Translations under genes and position numbers: made by a program | The notes under the pieces: model-generated | The model's input: only the letters and a program-made list of their open reading frames with translations | What the model was told of the DNA's origin: nothing | The model's database searches: none | Origin: CF-13 sp036782775 | Lineage (GTDB): Bacteria; Chloroflexota; Dormibacteria; CF-121 | Direction of reading: 5' to 3' | Assembly (NCBI GenBank): GCA_036782775.1 | Contig: DAIPYJ010000067.1 | Location: forward strand, 1 to 15,822 | DNA: 15,822 nt | Part shown: positions 1 through 7,346 of the stretch, in pieces | Layout: each line of letters begins with the position of its first letter | Position numbering within the stretch: position 1 is the stretch's first letter

Positions 1-5
1 CGTGG

Positions 6-368
6 TCAATTGCGCTCGATGATCGGCCGCACCTCGAAATTGTTGTTGCCTGGCCAGGATTTGACGATCGCCAGCGCCTCGTCGAGGTCCCTGACGTCGA
101 GGATGCCATAGCCGCCCACGGTTTCCTTGGCTTCGTTGAAGGGGCCATCGGTCAGATAGACCGGGCCATCCGTGACCTGGGCCTGGCCGCCCTTGACCTT
201 GACAGTGGTGGCGGTGTGGGCCGGCTGAAGCTGGTGACCTCCGATGATGCTGCCCTTCTGCGTCTGGGCACCCCACCATTCGAAGATGCGCTGGCTGACC
301 TCGTTCTGCTCGGCTTCGGAGCGAGTCGCGGCTGCGGGATCGGCGGCGATCAACATCATGTATTTCAT
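6..368 (-). CDS. YCII-related (DGPF-domain) protein
   Basis: Encodes about 120 residues. The N-terminus MKYMMLI and the motif TDGPF (D74-G75-P76-F77), followed by KETVGGYGILDVRDLDEAL, are typical of the YCII/DGPF family. These are small ferredoxin-like alpha/beta proteins often found beside ECF sigma factors in soil bacteria; their biochemical role is mostly unknown and no sigma factor is visible here. The frame is open four codons further to an ATG at 380. I prefer the ATG at 368 because the upstream ATG lies inside a GGAGGA Shine-Dalgarno sequence that sits 4 bases before the inner ATG, and family members start with MKYM. The length is normal. The stop is 5 bases from the window edge, so any downstream operon partner is unseen. 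The gene diverges from the DUF4389 operon across a 441-bp gap. Family assignment is solid; function is unknown. Confidence 0.9.
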   Translation of the reverse strand: MKYMMLIAADPAAATRSEAEQNEVSQRIFEWWGAQTQKGSIIGGHQLQPAHTATTVKVKGGQAQVTDGPVYLTDGPFNEAKETVGGYGILDVRDLDEALAIVKSWPGNNNFEVRPIIERN

Positions 369-397
369 GACGTCCTCCATTGGTGGCCCCTAAAGGC

Positions 398-413
398 CGG
401 TTCTATTTAACCG
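398..413. promoter_or_regulatory. Small inverted repeat upstream of the YCII gene
   Basis: CGGTT and AACCG face each other across the 6-base AT-rich spacer CTATTT, 30 bases upstream of the YCII start. It contains an ACCGAT half-site (410-415) like those repeated further into the gap. It could be an operator or simply part of an AT-rich promoter. I see no convincing -35/-10 pair. Low information content, so weak. Confidence 0.3.
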
Positions 414-472
414 ATGATCGAGAGGGGCCAGAAATCGACACTTTGAGCTACAGAGCGGAACTAAACCTCCAC

Positions 473-489
473 TGACCGGGAACCGGTCA
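473..489. promoter_or_regulatory. Operator-like inverted repeat (7-bp arms, 3-base spacer)
   Basis: TGACCGG and CCGGTCA form a perfect dyad around GAA. The size and symmetry suit a dimeric repressor such as TetR, MarR or PadR types, but no such regulator is in the window. It lies about 105 bases upstream of the YCII start and about 80 bases before the ABC relic. The dyad is directly visible; the operator role is inferred. Confidence 0.5.
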
Positions 490-497
490 CGGCAACC

Positions 498-517
498 AAT
501 CGGTAATTCCACCGATT
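498..517. promoter_or_regulatory. Operator-like inverted repeat (7-bp arms, 6-base spacer)
   Basis: AATCGGT and ACCGATT form a perfect dyad with spacer AATTCC, 8 bases after the previous dyad. The ACCGAT half-site recurs at 410-415, 564-569 and 773-778, and reversed at 738-743. Together these suggest several sites for one DNA-binding protein in this gap. The dyad is seen directly; the binding role is inferred. Confidence 0.5.
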
Positions 518-549
518 CGCGGACGACTGGATCTCAATACCTTGAAGCC

Positions 550-765
550 GTGGTCGATCCGTTACCGATCCAGCGAGTTCGAGTCCACTTCATTGGTCCA
601 CCTCCGGCTCGACTCGTTGAACGGGCGTCTGGCGTCAGCCAGGTCGAAATCGATGGATCGACGCTTCGCTGCCTCGTTCACGGCAGCTTTCAACCCTTTT
701 TGGAGGCCATCCGCGGGCATGAGGTGCTCAGCCTCGAATCGGTCACGGCCGCGAGTGGGCACTGA
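550..765 (+). pseudogene. Relic of an ABC-ATPase C-terminal (DUF4162-like) domain
   Basis: A GTG-started reading frame of 71 codons whose middle, from about base 571 (RVRVHFIGPPPARL) to about 741 (GHEVLSLES), matches the C-terminal extension common in drug-exporter type ABC ATPases: a beta strand ending in GP, a GVSQVEIDG turn, a GS turn, then HEVLSLES. In intact proteins this domain follows the nucleotide-binding domain and ends with an EPSLEEIFL-like helix. Here there is no Walker A, signature or Walker B upstream in any frame, and the final helix is replaced by VTAASGH and a stop. There is no Shine-Dalgarno site before the GTG. I therefore read it as a decayed fragment, not a working gene. 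The intact ABC ATPase at 8037 has a different, shorter tail, so this is not its missing end. An alternative is a free-standing small protein, which I think less likely. Confidence 0.6.
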
Positions 766-780
766 ATCGTCGACCGATTC
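764..780. promoter_or_regulatory. Operator-like inverted repeat before the DUF4389 operon
   Basis: GAATCG and CGATTC form a dyad around TCGAC, 29 bases upstream of the DUF4389 start codon. Its right half contains ACCGATTC, identical to 511-518 in the earlier dyad. Its position just before a strong ribosome binding site suits control of the DUF4389-MDR-MMPL operon. The repressor is not identified, and the regulatory role is inference. Confidence 0.45.
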
Positions 781-809
781 TGTAACCGCCGAATGAAAAA
801 GGAGATGCC

Positions 810-1424
810 ATGGTAACCCCGTATCCCGTACAGTTCGACGTCGATTTTCCTGCGCGCCCGCTCGACCGGCTCACGACCGCATTTCGCATCATCCTCGCCC
901 TGCCGATCGTGATCGTCCTTACGGCAGTGACGAGTTCGCTCGCGCATAACGAGCACAACCAGGACGCCGCCGGTCTCGCCGCTGGCCTCTTGTTCGTGCC
1001 GCTCGTGCTGATGCTCGTGTTCCGTCAGAAGTATCCGCGCTGGTGGTTCGATTGGAATCTCAACCTCCTGCGCTTCTCGAACCGGGTGTCCGCTTACCTG
1101 GCGCTGCTGGATGACCGCTACCCATCCACCGACGAGGAGCAATCGGTGCACCTCGACTTCGCCTATCCAGATGCTTCAAAGCTCAATCGCTGGTTGCCCC
1201 TCGTGAAGTGGTTCTTGGCCATTCCCCATTACGTCGCCCTCTTCTTCCTCTTCATTGCCGCCGTCGTCGCCGTCCTGATCGCGTGGTTCGCCATCCTCTT
1301 CACGGGTCGCTATCCGCGTGCCCTCTTCAATTTCGTGGTCGGCGTGCTTCGCTGGACCAACCGCGTGACCGCCTACGCGTTCGCCCTGGTAACGGACGAC
1401 TATCCACCGTTCCGGCTCAACTGA
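810..1424 (+). CDS. DUF4389 membrane protein
   Basis: 204 residues with two copies of the DUF4389 signature: WWFDWNLNLLRFSNRVSAYLA near residues 77-97 and ALFNFVVGVLRWTNRVTAYA near 170-189, each followed by DDRYP or DDYPP. Hydrophobic segments near residues 24-44, 55-72 and 130-165 make it an integral membrane protein. The biochemical role of the family is unknown. The ATG at 810 has a strong Shine-Dalgarno (AAAAAGGAG, 5 bases spacing), the best in the window, so it is probably the first gene of an operon. The MDR oxidoreductase follows after 43 bases and the MMPL transporter after that. A dyad at 764-780 may control it. Family assignment is confident. Confidence 0.9.
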   Translation: MVTPYPVQFDVDFPARPLDRLTTAFRIILALPIVIVLTAVTSSLAHNEHNQDAAGLAAGLLFVPLVLMLVFRQKYPRWWFDWNLNLLRFSNRVSAYLALLDDRYPSTDEEQSVHLDFAYPDASKLNRWLPLVKWFLAIPHYVALFFLFIAAVVAVLIAWFAILFTGRYPRALFNFVVGVLRWTNRVTAYAFALVTDDYPPFRLN

Positions 1425-1467
1425 CATGGCGGCCATCCTCAACCCGCAGCGTGCGGAGACCGGTTTC

Positions 1468-2448
1468 ATGAGAGCGATCGTGTGCCGTAAGCCAACCAAG
1501 ATCGACGCGCTGACCCCGCAGGAGATCGATAAGCCATCCATCAGCGAGCGAGACATCTTGATTCGGGTGCACGCGTCGTCCGTCAATCCACTCGACTTCT
1601 TCACGGTGAGCCGTGCCGCCTACATCGCTCGCTGGCTGGGCGGACGCGGCCGGCCCAAGGCCGAGGTCGTTGGCATGGACTTCGCCGGCTCTGTCGAGGC
1701 GGTCGGCCCGGCGGTCACACGCTTCAAGGTCGGCGATGCGGTATTCGGTGGGCAAAAAGGTGCGTTTGCCGACTACGTCGCCATGGCGGAGACCGGATCG
1801 GTCGCCCACAAACCCGCCGACGTCAGCTTCGAGCAGGCCGCCGCCCTGCCGGTCGCTGGAGTCACCGCCCTACAAGCCGTTCGCGACCACGCCAGATTCC
1901 AGGCAGGCGAGCACGTCCTGATCAATGGGGCGTCGGGTGGGGTGGGCAGCTTCGCTATTCAACTGGCCAAGCTGTTTGGCGCGAAGGTCACGGCCGTGTG
2001 TAGCTCGCACAATGTCGAGCAAGCGCGGCGGCTTGGCGCAGACGACGTCGTCGACTACAGCCAAGAGGATTTCACCCGCCGTCCCGACCGATACGACGTC
2101 GTGATCGACATCGCGGGAAGCCGTTCCTGGTCGGAAGTCTCTCGAGTTATGAAGCCAAACGCGCGCTACGTGCTCGCGGGAGGTTCGGCCCACACCGTAT
2201 ACGGAACCGGTCGAACTATCAGACACATCTTTGGCAAGCGCCTGGCGTCGTTATTCGCCAAGCAGAAGTTCGCCTTCTTCATCGCCAAGCTGCAAGCCGA
2301 CGATCTGACGTTCCTCGCCGACAATCTGGCCACCGGCAAGCTGATCGTGGCCATCGATCGGCAGTACGACCTCAGCCAGATTTCCGCAGCCATGGCCTAC
2401 TTGGGCGACGGACACGCCCGGGGAAAGATCGTGGTGCGTGTGGCATGA
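1468..2448 (+). CDS. MDR-family NAD(P)-dependent oxidoreductase (quinone reductase type)
   Basis: 326 residues with the two-part medium-chain dehydrogenase/reductase layout: an N-terminal GroES-like fold (MRAIVCRKPTK, then VHASSVNPLDFF, VVGMDFAGSVEAVG and RFKVGDAVFG) and a Rossmann domain with the nucleotide loop GASGGVGS at residues 154-161. GMDFAG replaces the GHE motif of zinc alcohol dehydrogenases, and the structural-zinc cysteines are absent, so it belongs with the zinc-free NADPH:quinone reductase/enoyl-reductase branch. It probably reduces a quinone or an alpha,beta-unsaturated carbonyl in the cytoplasm; the substrate cannot be read from sequence. The frame is open to an ATG at 1426, but ATG 1468 is preferred: GGAG lies 9 bases upstream and family members start at this point. 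Its stop overlaps the next start (ATGA), indicating translational coupling to the MMPL transporter. Confidence 0.9.
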   Translation: MRAIVCRKPTKIDALTPQEIDKPSISERDILIRVHASSVNPLDFFTVSRAAYIARWLGGRGRPKAEVVGMDFAGSVEAVGPAVTRFKVGDAVFGGQKGAFADYVAMAETGSVAHKPADVSFEQAAALPVAGVTALQAVRDHARFQAGEHVLINGASGGVGSFAIQLAKLFGAKVTAVCSSHNVEQARRLGADDVVDYSQEDFTRRPDRYDVVIDIAGSRSWSEVSRVMKPNARYVLAGGSAHTVYGTGRTIRHIFGKRLASLFAKQKFAFFIAKLQADDLTFLADNLATGKLIVAIDRQYDLSQISAAMAYLGDGHARGKIVVRVA

Positions 2449-4625
2449 CCCGCCTGTTGGCCGTCATCACGGAACGCATAGCCACCCGGCGCGGTGCCCT
2501 CATTACCCTGGCGGCCTGGGCGCTCTTTGCCGTACTTCTCACCGTTGTCGCCCAGAAGAATCCCGCACCACCCGATGCGTTCGCGTTCAGCTTGCCGGCG
2601 TCCGCTGAGGCGAGGCAGGCCGATGCGGCAATCGCAAAGAATTTTCCGCAGAGCAAAGGCAGGACAGCCTCGATCGTCCTCTATCGCCCGGGAGGACTCA
2701 CGGCCCAAGATCGCATTCGGGCGCAATCGATCACGGGCTGGTTGAGATCATCAGCCGCGCCGAACAACATCGCCGGGGTCGTCGACCCGCTCTCGATGCC
2801 TGAGCCCGCAGCTGTCGGTTTGCTTTCGAAGGACGGATCGACGCTTGTCATCCAGGCACTGATCACAGATGGCGGGGGAACCAGCCTTACCGACGCCGTC
2901 TCTGCTATCCGCCGGCACATCGGTTCGAGGTCAGATGGGCTGCAGATCCGTGTCACAGGACCCGCCGGGATCCTCGCCGACCTCACCCTCCTCACCAGCA
3001 AGATCCTCGGAAACATCCTGCTTGGCACCCTGCTGCTGGTGCTCGTGATCCTCGCCTTTGTCTATCGGGCGCCGCTGCTCGTGCTGCTTCCGGTTTTCGC
3101 CGTAGTGTGGTCATATCAGGTCGCGACTTCGCTGATTGCAATTGGCGAGCATGTCAAGAACGCGCCAATCAACGCGGAAGCGACGGCGTTCGTCCCCATC
3201 CTGATGTTCGGGGCGGGGACCGACTACACGCTGCTGATTCTGTCGCGCTACCGGTCAGCCCTTACCGTCGAGCGAAATGCGCAGTCAGCGCTCCGGCGGG
3301 CCTTGCGCGCCGTCGCAGAGCCGATCCTGATCAGCGGGAGTGTTGTCTTCCTCGCCACCTTGACCTTGACGATCGGAGCACTTCCCATCAACCATGACGT
3401 CGGCGTGGTTCTTGCCGTCGGCATCGCTTGCGTCCTTCTTGCCGGCCTCAGCCTGATTCCAGCCATGCTGACCGTGCTGGGCCGCGCAGCCTTCTGGCCG
3501 TCTGTGCCCTGGGTCGGCCATTCCGAAAGCGGAAGGTTCCGCATCTGGTCCAAGATTGGGAGTTTCGTGGTGGGGCATCCACTGATCGCGACCTCGGCGC
3601 CGATTGCATTCCTGGCGATCCTGGCCACCGGAGTCTTTCTGTACCAGCCTCGGTTCGCCACGCTCGATGCCTATCTCCAACCCAGCGAATCGCTTCAGGG
3701 TTACGCGCTCCTGAAGCAGGCGTTCGGGCCGGGCTCCTTGGCGCCAACCGAGGTGGTGGTGCAAACAGCCGGCAACAATCCAGCCGAAGCCGCGGCCGTT
3801 CAGCAGGCTCTACAGGGTTCACCCGGCGTTTCATCAGTCACACCAGCGGGTGTGTCTGCTGACGGCCTGGTCGGTCTGTTCCAGGTGCAGCTACGCAACG
3901 ACCCCTACGCCTCCGCAACGATCGATCTGATTCCCAGGCTTCGGTCGACGGCGCGTCACGCGCTGGCGGTCGCTGGCGGCGGTCAGGTGCTGATTGGCGG
4001 CGAGACCGCGTCGTCCTACGATACGCGGACACTCTCGGCGACCGATACGCGCACCGTTGTGATCCTCGTCCTGATTCTCGTCTCGGTCCTGCTGGGGCTC
4101 TTCTTGCGCTCGCTCCTGGCGCCGGTCTACCTCTTGCTGATCAATGGGCTGACGTTCGGCGCTGCGCTCGGGCTCATCCTCTATCTCAACCGGTCCGTCT
4201 TGCACAGCGCCACGGCGAGCGTGCAGCTGCCGCTCCTGCTCTTCGTCTTCCTGACGGCGCTCGGCGCCGATTACAACATCTTTCTCTTGAGCCGCGTGAG
4301 GGAAGAAGTGCGGAAATACCCATTGCGTGAGGCGATGCGGCGATCGGTTGCCAGCACCGGCGGCGTCATTACCAGCGCCGGGATCATCCTGGCCGGAACT
4401 TTTTCGGTGCTGGTGACGGTGCCCGTGCGCGATGGCGTTGAGACCGGACTTGCGATAGCGATGGGCATCCTGCTCGACACCTTCATCGTTCGGTCGCTGC
4501 TGGTCCCCGGAATAACACTGCTTATCGGAGGAAATGCGTGGTGGCCGACGAAGCTGCCTACCGTCGCGGAGGAGGAGCTTATTGGCGCGACGACATCCAG
4601 GCAGCGATCTGCGCTCGGGAGTTGA
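2445..4625 (+). CDS. MMPL-family RND transporter
   Basis: 726 residues with the MMPL/RND plan: TM1 near 18-36, an outer-face domain to about 185, a TM bundle to about 345, TM7 near 380-400, a second outer-face domain to about 540, and a final TM bundle ending near 705. The paired proton-relay motifs are visible: GAGTDYTLLILSRYR (D260-Y261, TM4) and LGADYNIFLLSRVREE (D609-Y610, TM10), matching the Asp-Tyr pairs essential in mycobacterial MmpL proteins. It should therefore be a proton-driven exporter of lipids or hydrophobic compounds in the cytoplasmic membrane. The ATG overlaps the MDR stop as ATGA. The last 47 bases overlap the 3' end of the opposing LuxR-type gene. There is no room for an intrinsic terminator between the two. 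Substrate unknown. Confidence 0.95.
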   Translation: MTRLLAVITERIATRRGALITLAAWALFAVLLTVVAQKNPAPPDAFAFSLPASAEARQADAAIAKNFPQSKGRTASIVLYRPGGLTAQDRIRAQSITGWLRSSAAPNNIAGVVDPLSMPEPAAVGLLSKDGSTLVIQALITDGGGTSLTDAVSAIRRHIGSRSDGLQIRVTGPAGILADLTLLTSKILGNILLGTLLLVLVILAFVYRAPLLVLLPVFAVVWSYQVATSLIAIGEHVKNAPINAEATAFVPILMFGAGTDYTLLILSRYRSALTVERNAQSALRRALRAVAEPILISGSVVFLATLTLTIGALPINHDVGVVLAVGIACVLLAGLSLIPAMLTVLGRAAFWPSVPWVGHSESGRFRIWSKIGSFVVGHPLIATSAPIAFLAILATGVFLYQPRFATLDAYLQPSESLQGYALLKQAFGPGSLAPTEVVVQTAGNNPAEAAAVQQALQGSPGVSSVTPAGVSADGLVGLFQVQLRNDPYASATIDLIPRLRSTARHALAVAGGGQVLIGGETASSYDTRTLSATDTRTVVILVLILVSVLLGLFLRSLLAPVYLLLINGLTFGAALGLILYLNRSVLHSATASVQLPLLLFVFLTALGADYNIFLLSRVREEVRKYPLREAMRRSVASTGGVITSAGIILAGTFSVLVTVPVRDGVETGLAIAMGILLDTFIVRSLLVPGITLLIGGNAWWPTKLPTVAEEELIGATTSRQRSALGS

Positions 4626-6960
4626 AGCCGAGCTTGTTCAGGATGCTTCGGACGTGACTGTCCACCGTCCGCTCCGAGATGAACAGGCGGCTTCCGATTT
4701 GCTTGTTGCTCAGCCCTTCCGCGATCAACCCCGCGACGTCCGTTTCGCGCTTCCCGAGCAGTGCGGGCTTCCCATCGCGCTCTGTTGTCGCCGGCGGGCG
4801 ATGGCCCGCTTCGCCGAGGGCCAGCTTGATTGCGTCCTGTCGGTTCATTGCTTTCCCCTCGGCGACCGCGGCATCGTATTTCGCGCGGCCGACCGCGCCG
4901 ACAGCGATGGTTTCCGCTTGCGCGATCAACGGCGCCAGGATCGGGATCAAGCTGGCGCCTGCCTGCGTCATCACCGTTTCGGCGGCCCCGATCAACTGCG
5001 CCGCCAGTCGGGGCTGCCCCGAGATGGCCGCCTGACAGCCCATGCTGTCGAGCAGCGCGTACTGCGCCACCCGGTCATCGATCCGCCGCGCGATCTGCAG
5101 CGATTCTGAGTAGAGACGCTTCGCCTCGTCGGCGTCACCGCTCATCAGCGCCATGCCGCCCAGGTTCAGCAGCATCATTTCCAAGCTGTAGGTGTCGTTG
5201 GCCTCCCGGGCGCGACGGATTCCCTCGATGGCGGCGGCTCCCACCGACTCCATGTCGCCGGAGAAGAAGCCATGCATGGAGCGAGCCTGCAGCAACGAGA
5301 TTTTCGCCTGCACGTCCTCGAGCGGACTCGTCACATTGGCGGCCTCTCCCAGTAGCCGTGCGGCTTGGACACTGTCACCGGCCATGTTGGACGCGATCGA
5401 CGCCATGGACAGGGCGTTGGCCAGCAGCTCAGGCTGCCCGATTTCGCGTGCTCTGGCAATTGCTAATGCGATCGGAGGCTGGGCCGACACGGGGTCGAAC
5501 TTGAGCACCGCGAGAAACGCTCTCTGGAAATAGGCCCAGAACTGGGCCACCGGGTCCGTCGGCCCATGCGGCAGGAGAGCGTCCAACCAGTAGACCCCCT
5601 CGCTCGTCGACCGCGTGATCCAGTACCAGCCGAGAGACATGGCGAGCGCGAGACCTCGTCGGCCATCGCGACGGTCGAGACAGTGATGAAGCACCGCCCG
5701 GATGTTGTCGATTTCCATTTCGGCCCAATCGAGCCACTCTGGCAGGTGGTAGCGGGCGTCTTCGGCGTAGAGGAGGGCGGTTGTTCGGAAATATTCGGTG
5801 CACCGCGTTCCGATGAGTTCCGTTTCGCCGCTCTCGCGCAGCTTCCCGGCGGCGTATTCCCGCATCGTTTCGTGCAGCCGGTAGCAGGCCTCTGACTTCG
5901 TCTCATCTTTGAAGACCAACGACTTATCGACCAGTGAAGAAATCAGCGCCAGGGTGGTCTGCGTCTCCACGGCGCAGACCGCCTCGGCGTCATCGAGGGT
6001 GAAACGGCCCGCGAACACGCAGAGTCGTCGGAGTAGGGCGCGCTCCTTCTCCGTCAACAGCTCGTAGCTCCAATCGATGGTGGTGCGGAGCGTCTGATGA
6101 CGCGCCAGCGCCGCGCGGCTCCCACCGGTCAGCAAGCTGAACCGGTCCCGAAGCCGATCGCGAATCTGCTCGACGCTGAGTGCCCGCGTTCTGACGGCGG
6201 CCAGCTCGATCGCCAACGGCAGTCCATCGAGTCGTCGGCAGATGTCGACCACTGATCGGTGGTTCGACGCATCCAGGACGAAGCCACCTGCAGCTTCGGC
6301 CGCGCGCTGGATAAAGAGCGATACGGCCTCGTTGTGACGCAGTCCTTCCAGGTCGGCATCGTCGACCGGCGGAAGGTCCAGTGGCGGGACCGGGAGGACG
6401 TGTTCGCCCGCGACGTTCAGCGGCTCGCGACTGGTCACAATCACACGAACGCCAGCTGCCGCCTTCATGAGTTCGGTCAGGACGCGGCCCGCGGCCTCGA
6501 GGAGGTGCTCGCAGTTGTCCAACACTAGCAGCAGCTGCCGGTCCTTTAGATAGGTGAGCACGATGGCGAGCGGGTCGGCCCCGGCCTGGTCACGTAGATC
6601 CAGGGCGGCCATGACGGCGTTGCTGACCAGGGCCGGATCACGGATCTCAGCAAGCTCGACCAGCCAGTCGCCGTCGGCGAAACCGCGCGCGATCGCGGCT
6701 GCAGCCTGCATTCCCAGCCGAGTTTTGCCGACACCGCCAGGGCCAACCAGGCTGACCAACCTGCCCTGGGCGAGCTTCTGCTTCACCTCCGCCAGTTCGC
6801 GCCGGCGCCCGACGAAGCTCGTGGTTTCGGCCGGCAGGTTTCCCAGCCGGCGGCTGGGCCGGGCCACCACTAGCAAGGTAGCGGATGGTCGGGTTTGCGC
6901 CGCGGATCTCATCGTGGGGCGCTTGGAATTTTCTCGCGCGCCGTCGATTTGGTACTTCAC
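4579..6960 (-). CDS. NB-ARC ATPase/LuxR-type transcriptional regulator
   Basis: 793 residues from the GTG at 6960. Domains in order: LPAETTSFVGRRRELAEV (42-59) leads into an NB-ARC/AAA ATPase with Walker A GPGGVGKT (73-80), Walker B LLLVLDN (143-149), sensor VIVTSREPL (173-181) and GLPLA (246-250); a winged-helix region (RTTIDWSYELL, about 292-302); a long helical TPR-like region (about 400-700); and a C-terminal LuxR helix-turn-helix (about 730-785) with LSNKQIG and ISERTVDSHVRSIL. This is the large ATP-dependent regulator class in which an unknown ligand triggers oligomerisation and DNA binding. Neither the GTG nor the inner ATG at 6912 (777 aa) has a clear Shine-Dalgarno, and conservation begins only near residue 39, so the start is uncertain. 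It converges on and overlaps the MMPL gene. Whether it controls that operon is inference. Confidence 0.92.
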   Translation of the reverse strand: MKYQIDGARENSKRPTMRSAAQTRPSATLLVVARPSRRLGNLPAETTSFVGRRRELAEVKQKLAQGRLVSLVGPGGVGKTRLGMQAAAAIARGFADGDWLVELAEIRDPALVSNAVMAALDLRDQAGADPLAIVLTYLKDRQLLLVLDNCEHLLEAAGRVLTELMKAAAGVRVIVTSREPLNVAGEHVLPVPPLDLPPVDDADLEGLRHNEAVSLFIQRAAEAAGGFVLDASNHRSVVDICRRLDGLPLAIELAAVRTRALSVEQIRDRLRDRFSLLTGGSRAALARHQTLRTTIDWSYELLTEKERALLRRLCVFAGRFTLDDAEAVCAVETQTTLALISSLVDKSLVFKDETKSEACYRLHETMREYAAGKLRESGETELIGTRCTEYFRTTALLYAEDARYHLPEWLDWAEMEIDNIRAVLHHCLDRRDGRRGLALAMSLGWYWITRSTSEGVYWLDALLPHGPTDPVAQFWAYFQRAFLAVLKFDPVSAQPPIALAIARAREIGQPELLANALSMASIASNMAGDSVQAARLLGEAANVTSPLEDVQAKISLLQARSMHGFFSGDMESVGAAAIEGIRRAREANDTYSLEMMLLNLGGMALMSGDADEAKRLYSESLQIARRIDDRVAQYALLDSMGCQAAISGQPRLAAQLIGAAETVMTQAGASLIPILAPLIAQAETIAVGAVGRAKYDAAVAEGKAMNRQDAIKLALGEAGHRPPATTERDGKPALLGKRETDVAGLIAEGLSNKQIGSRLFISERTVDSHVRSILNKLGFNSRAQIAAWMSSRQ

Positions 6961-6998
6961 CGAGAGCGGGGCACCTGCAGGGAGGACGTAGCGACATC

Positions 6999-7334
6999 AT
7001 GAACCTGGTCGCCGACCGACGCGGGCTCAAGTTGACGGCTGTGACCGCCAGCGGCGCAGCCTACCGCTGCGACCTTCGATTGCCCGTTCCCGCAGGTACC
7101 GTGCCGATCCGCCTCAGGCATGGCGTCGCCAACCTTTCGATCCGGCGGCCTGGTGGCGTTCCCGTTCGGGCGATGTTGCGAGACGGCGCCGCCAGTTTGC
7201 AGTTCGACGAGCAGCTCATCGGCCCGACCCTCGGTCAAGAGCCTTTTGAGTCAGCCGGCTACGGCGACGCGACGAACCGGTACGACGTCGAAGTGATTCG
7301 CGGCGCTGCCAAGCTGATGATCGCCAAGGACTGA
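6999..7334 (+). CDS. Short beta-repeat ('toast-rack'-like) protein, probably N-terminally truncated
   Basis: 111 residues made of repeated strand units: G19-AAYRCDLRLPVPAG, G42-VANLSIRRPGGVPV, G63-AASLQFDEQ and G102-AAKLMI, with RYDVEV before the last. The recurring G-x-A-x-L spacing and the RRPGGVPVR and PAGTVPIRL segments match, from memory, the C-terminal half of larger toast-rack/DUF2154-like proteins of Chloroflexota and Actinomycetota; their function is unknown. The ATG at 6999 is the only plausible ATG. A GGAGGA lies 12 bases upstream, a rather long spacing. The same GGAGGA encodes Gly-Gly in frame, and the repeat-like pattern appears to continue upstream of the ATG (QGGRSDIMNLVADRRGL). 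This suggests the 5' end is missing and the LuxR-type gene now begins there. It may be a working short protein or a gene remnant. Confidence 0.6.
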   Translation: MNLVADRRGLKLTAVTASGAAYRCDLRLPVPAGTVPIRLRHGVANLSIRRPGGVPVRAMLRDGAASLQFDEQLIGPTLGQEPFESAGYGDATNRYDVEVIRGAAKLMIAKD

Positions 7335-7346
7335 CCGATAAGGCGA

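Noticed and set aside
570..600. tRNA-like T-arm string (GTTCGAGTCC)
   Set aside because: The flanking bases do not pair into a 5-bp T stem, and no anticodon or acceptor arm can be built upstream. It falls inside the DUF4162-like relic.
690..1151. 153-codon minus-strand frame opposite the DUF4389 gene
   Set aside because: Composition is rich in Arg/His/Glu with no family features, and it lies antisense to a well-supported membrane protein with a strong ribosome binding site.
1426..1467. Upstream ATG for the MDR oxidoreductase
   Set aside because: It would add 14 residues not seen at the N-terminus of this family and lacks a Shine-Dalgarno, whereas ATG 1468 has GGAG 9 bases upstream.
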